Shown here in pieces: positions 63,388 through 64,000 of a DNA stretch of 64,000 nucleotides. Numbering within the stretch: the stretch's first letter is position 1; each line of letters begins with the position of its first letter. The DNA lies in assembly GCF_001642995.1 (NCBI RefSeq), contig NZ_LOHS01000101.1:25767-89766 (forward strand). The letters run 5' to 3'. The notes under the pieces were generated by a model. That model searched no databases and was not told the DNA's origin. It worked only from the letters and a program-made list of their open reading frames with translations. Source of the DNA: Streptomyces jeddahensis. Lineage in GTDB: Bacteria > Actinomycetota > Actinomycetes > Streptomycetales > Streptomycetaceae. The position numbers were made by a program, and so were the translations under genes.

Positions 63388-64000
63388 GGGGCACCTCCTC
63401 CTTCGTTGTCGTCCTGGTACTGCTTACAGATCGTATCCACGCGCCGGGAAATCGGCTGGTTCCCCTTGTCTGCCCTGCCCATGAGTGTCGACCCTCACAA
63501 GACATGCCCTGGTGGAGCTGCCGGGATCCTCCCGGCCCTCGTCGAAGACCGTTTCCGGACACCGGCCGGACGTCGTCCCGGCACCTGCGCGGCCTCCTCC
63601 TGGAACTCCTGCCAGGGCTCCCCCTTGAACTCCGCTATGAACACCTCGTCCTCGGCCGACCCTCCGGACTCCTTGCCGGACCGCTCCGCCGGGGGCTCGG
63701 TGAAGTTCTCCGTTGAACCTTCCCGACTAGGGATCGTAGAGGGGGCCTGAGGACAGTGTCCCGCACCCGGCTGTGGACCTCGGCCACTGCCGGGGATCCG
63801 GGCCGTCACCGGTACGAGGTTGGTACGCGGCCGATGCGGATCCGCTGCCGATCCGTCGCCGCGGCGACGCCCGGCCGTGCAGCGGCGGTGCCGACGCGGT
63901 GCAGATCCGGTGCCGCGCCGGTGCTGATCCGGTGCCGGGGCGGGTGTCGGGCCGGGTGTCGGGACGCAGGGCTGGGCGGCGGGGGACAGCGGGGCGGGCG
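63388..64000. other. Right-end region without a clear gene
   Basis: The stretch holds the fhaA ribosome site and must hold the operon promoter. A leftward frame at 63495-63720 has coding-like GC at third positions and encodes an acidic segment (EVFIAEFKGEPWQEFQEEAA), but it has no good start codon or family. From about 63880 to 64000 the DNA is low-complexity, with repeats of GATCCGGTGCCG and CGGGTGTCGGG. No tRNA is visible before the window ends. Confidence 0.4.

Overview
The window is a 64-kb stretch of a high-GC (about 70%) actinobacterial chromosome centred on the replication origin. Gene order, the long DnaA linker, the 14-bp parS sites (GTTTCACGTGAAAC) and lineage-specific families (LppU/SCO3897-like, DUF5324, DUF6344, DLW-39, class E sortases, CrgA) point to Streptomyces or a close relative. 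The species cannot be told from this sequence alone.

Layout. 0-9 kb: 3' end of an alanine-racemase-like gene, a GT-C membrane glycosyltransferase, a class A penicillin-binding protein, a PadR regulator with an obvious operator next to ino1, an MFS transporter and an LppU-like protein. 9-21 kb: cca, then a rightward run of a DUF6049 membrane protein, murJ, a pseudokinase, sigM, its zinc-finger anti-sigma factor, trxB and trxA (preceded by a textbook sigma-R promoter). 21-28 kb: a leftward block running rpmH-rnpA-yidD-yidC-khpB-rsmG-parA-parB. 28-41 kb: dnaA, oriC (about 17 DnaA-box-like nonamers), dnaN, gnd, recF, DUF721, gyrB, gyrA, DUF3566 and tRNA-Ile. 41-47 kb: a less conserved segment with minisatellite-like repeats, small secreted or membrane proteins, two palindromic operators, an HTH gene followed by a Ser/Thr kinase, tRNA-Ala and DUF5324. 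47-54 kb: cyclophilin, rhomboid, a dense DnaA-box cluster, crgA, DUF881, three class E sortases, a 53-aa membrane protein and a glutamine amidotransferase. 54-55 kb: an accessory nuclease-like gene flanked by an imperfect repeat of a sortase 3' end. 55-63 kb: the leftward fhaA-fhaB-pstP-rodA-pbpA-pknB growth operon. 63.4-64 kb: no convincing gene.

How it fits together. Initiation (dnaA, dnaN, gyrase, oriC, distal DnaA boxes), segregation (parAB; eight perfect and two one-mismatch parS sites, most of them left of oriC), membrane insertion (YidC/YidD) and polar wall growth (PknB/PstP/FHA, PbpA/RodA, MurJ/pseudokinase, CrgA) are packed around the origin, in the order also known from Mycobacterium. 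Points most worth a second look: a 225-bp DnaA-box cluster beside crgA, parS sites sitting at the centre of long palindromes, a GGFFGGP tail shared by the class A PBP and PknB, a stand-alone MurJ-linked pseudokinase with FhaA in the same window, and the inserted nuclease gene.
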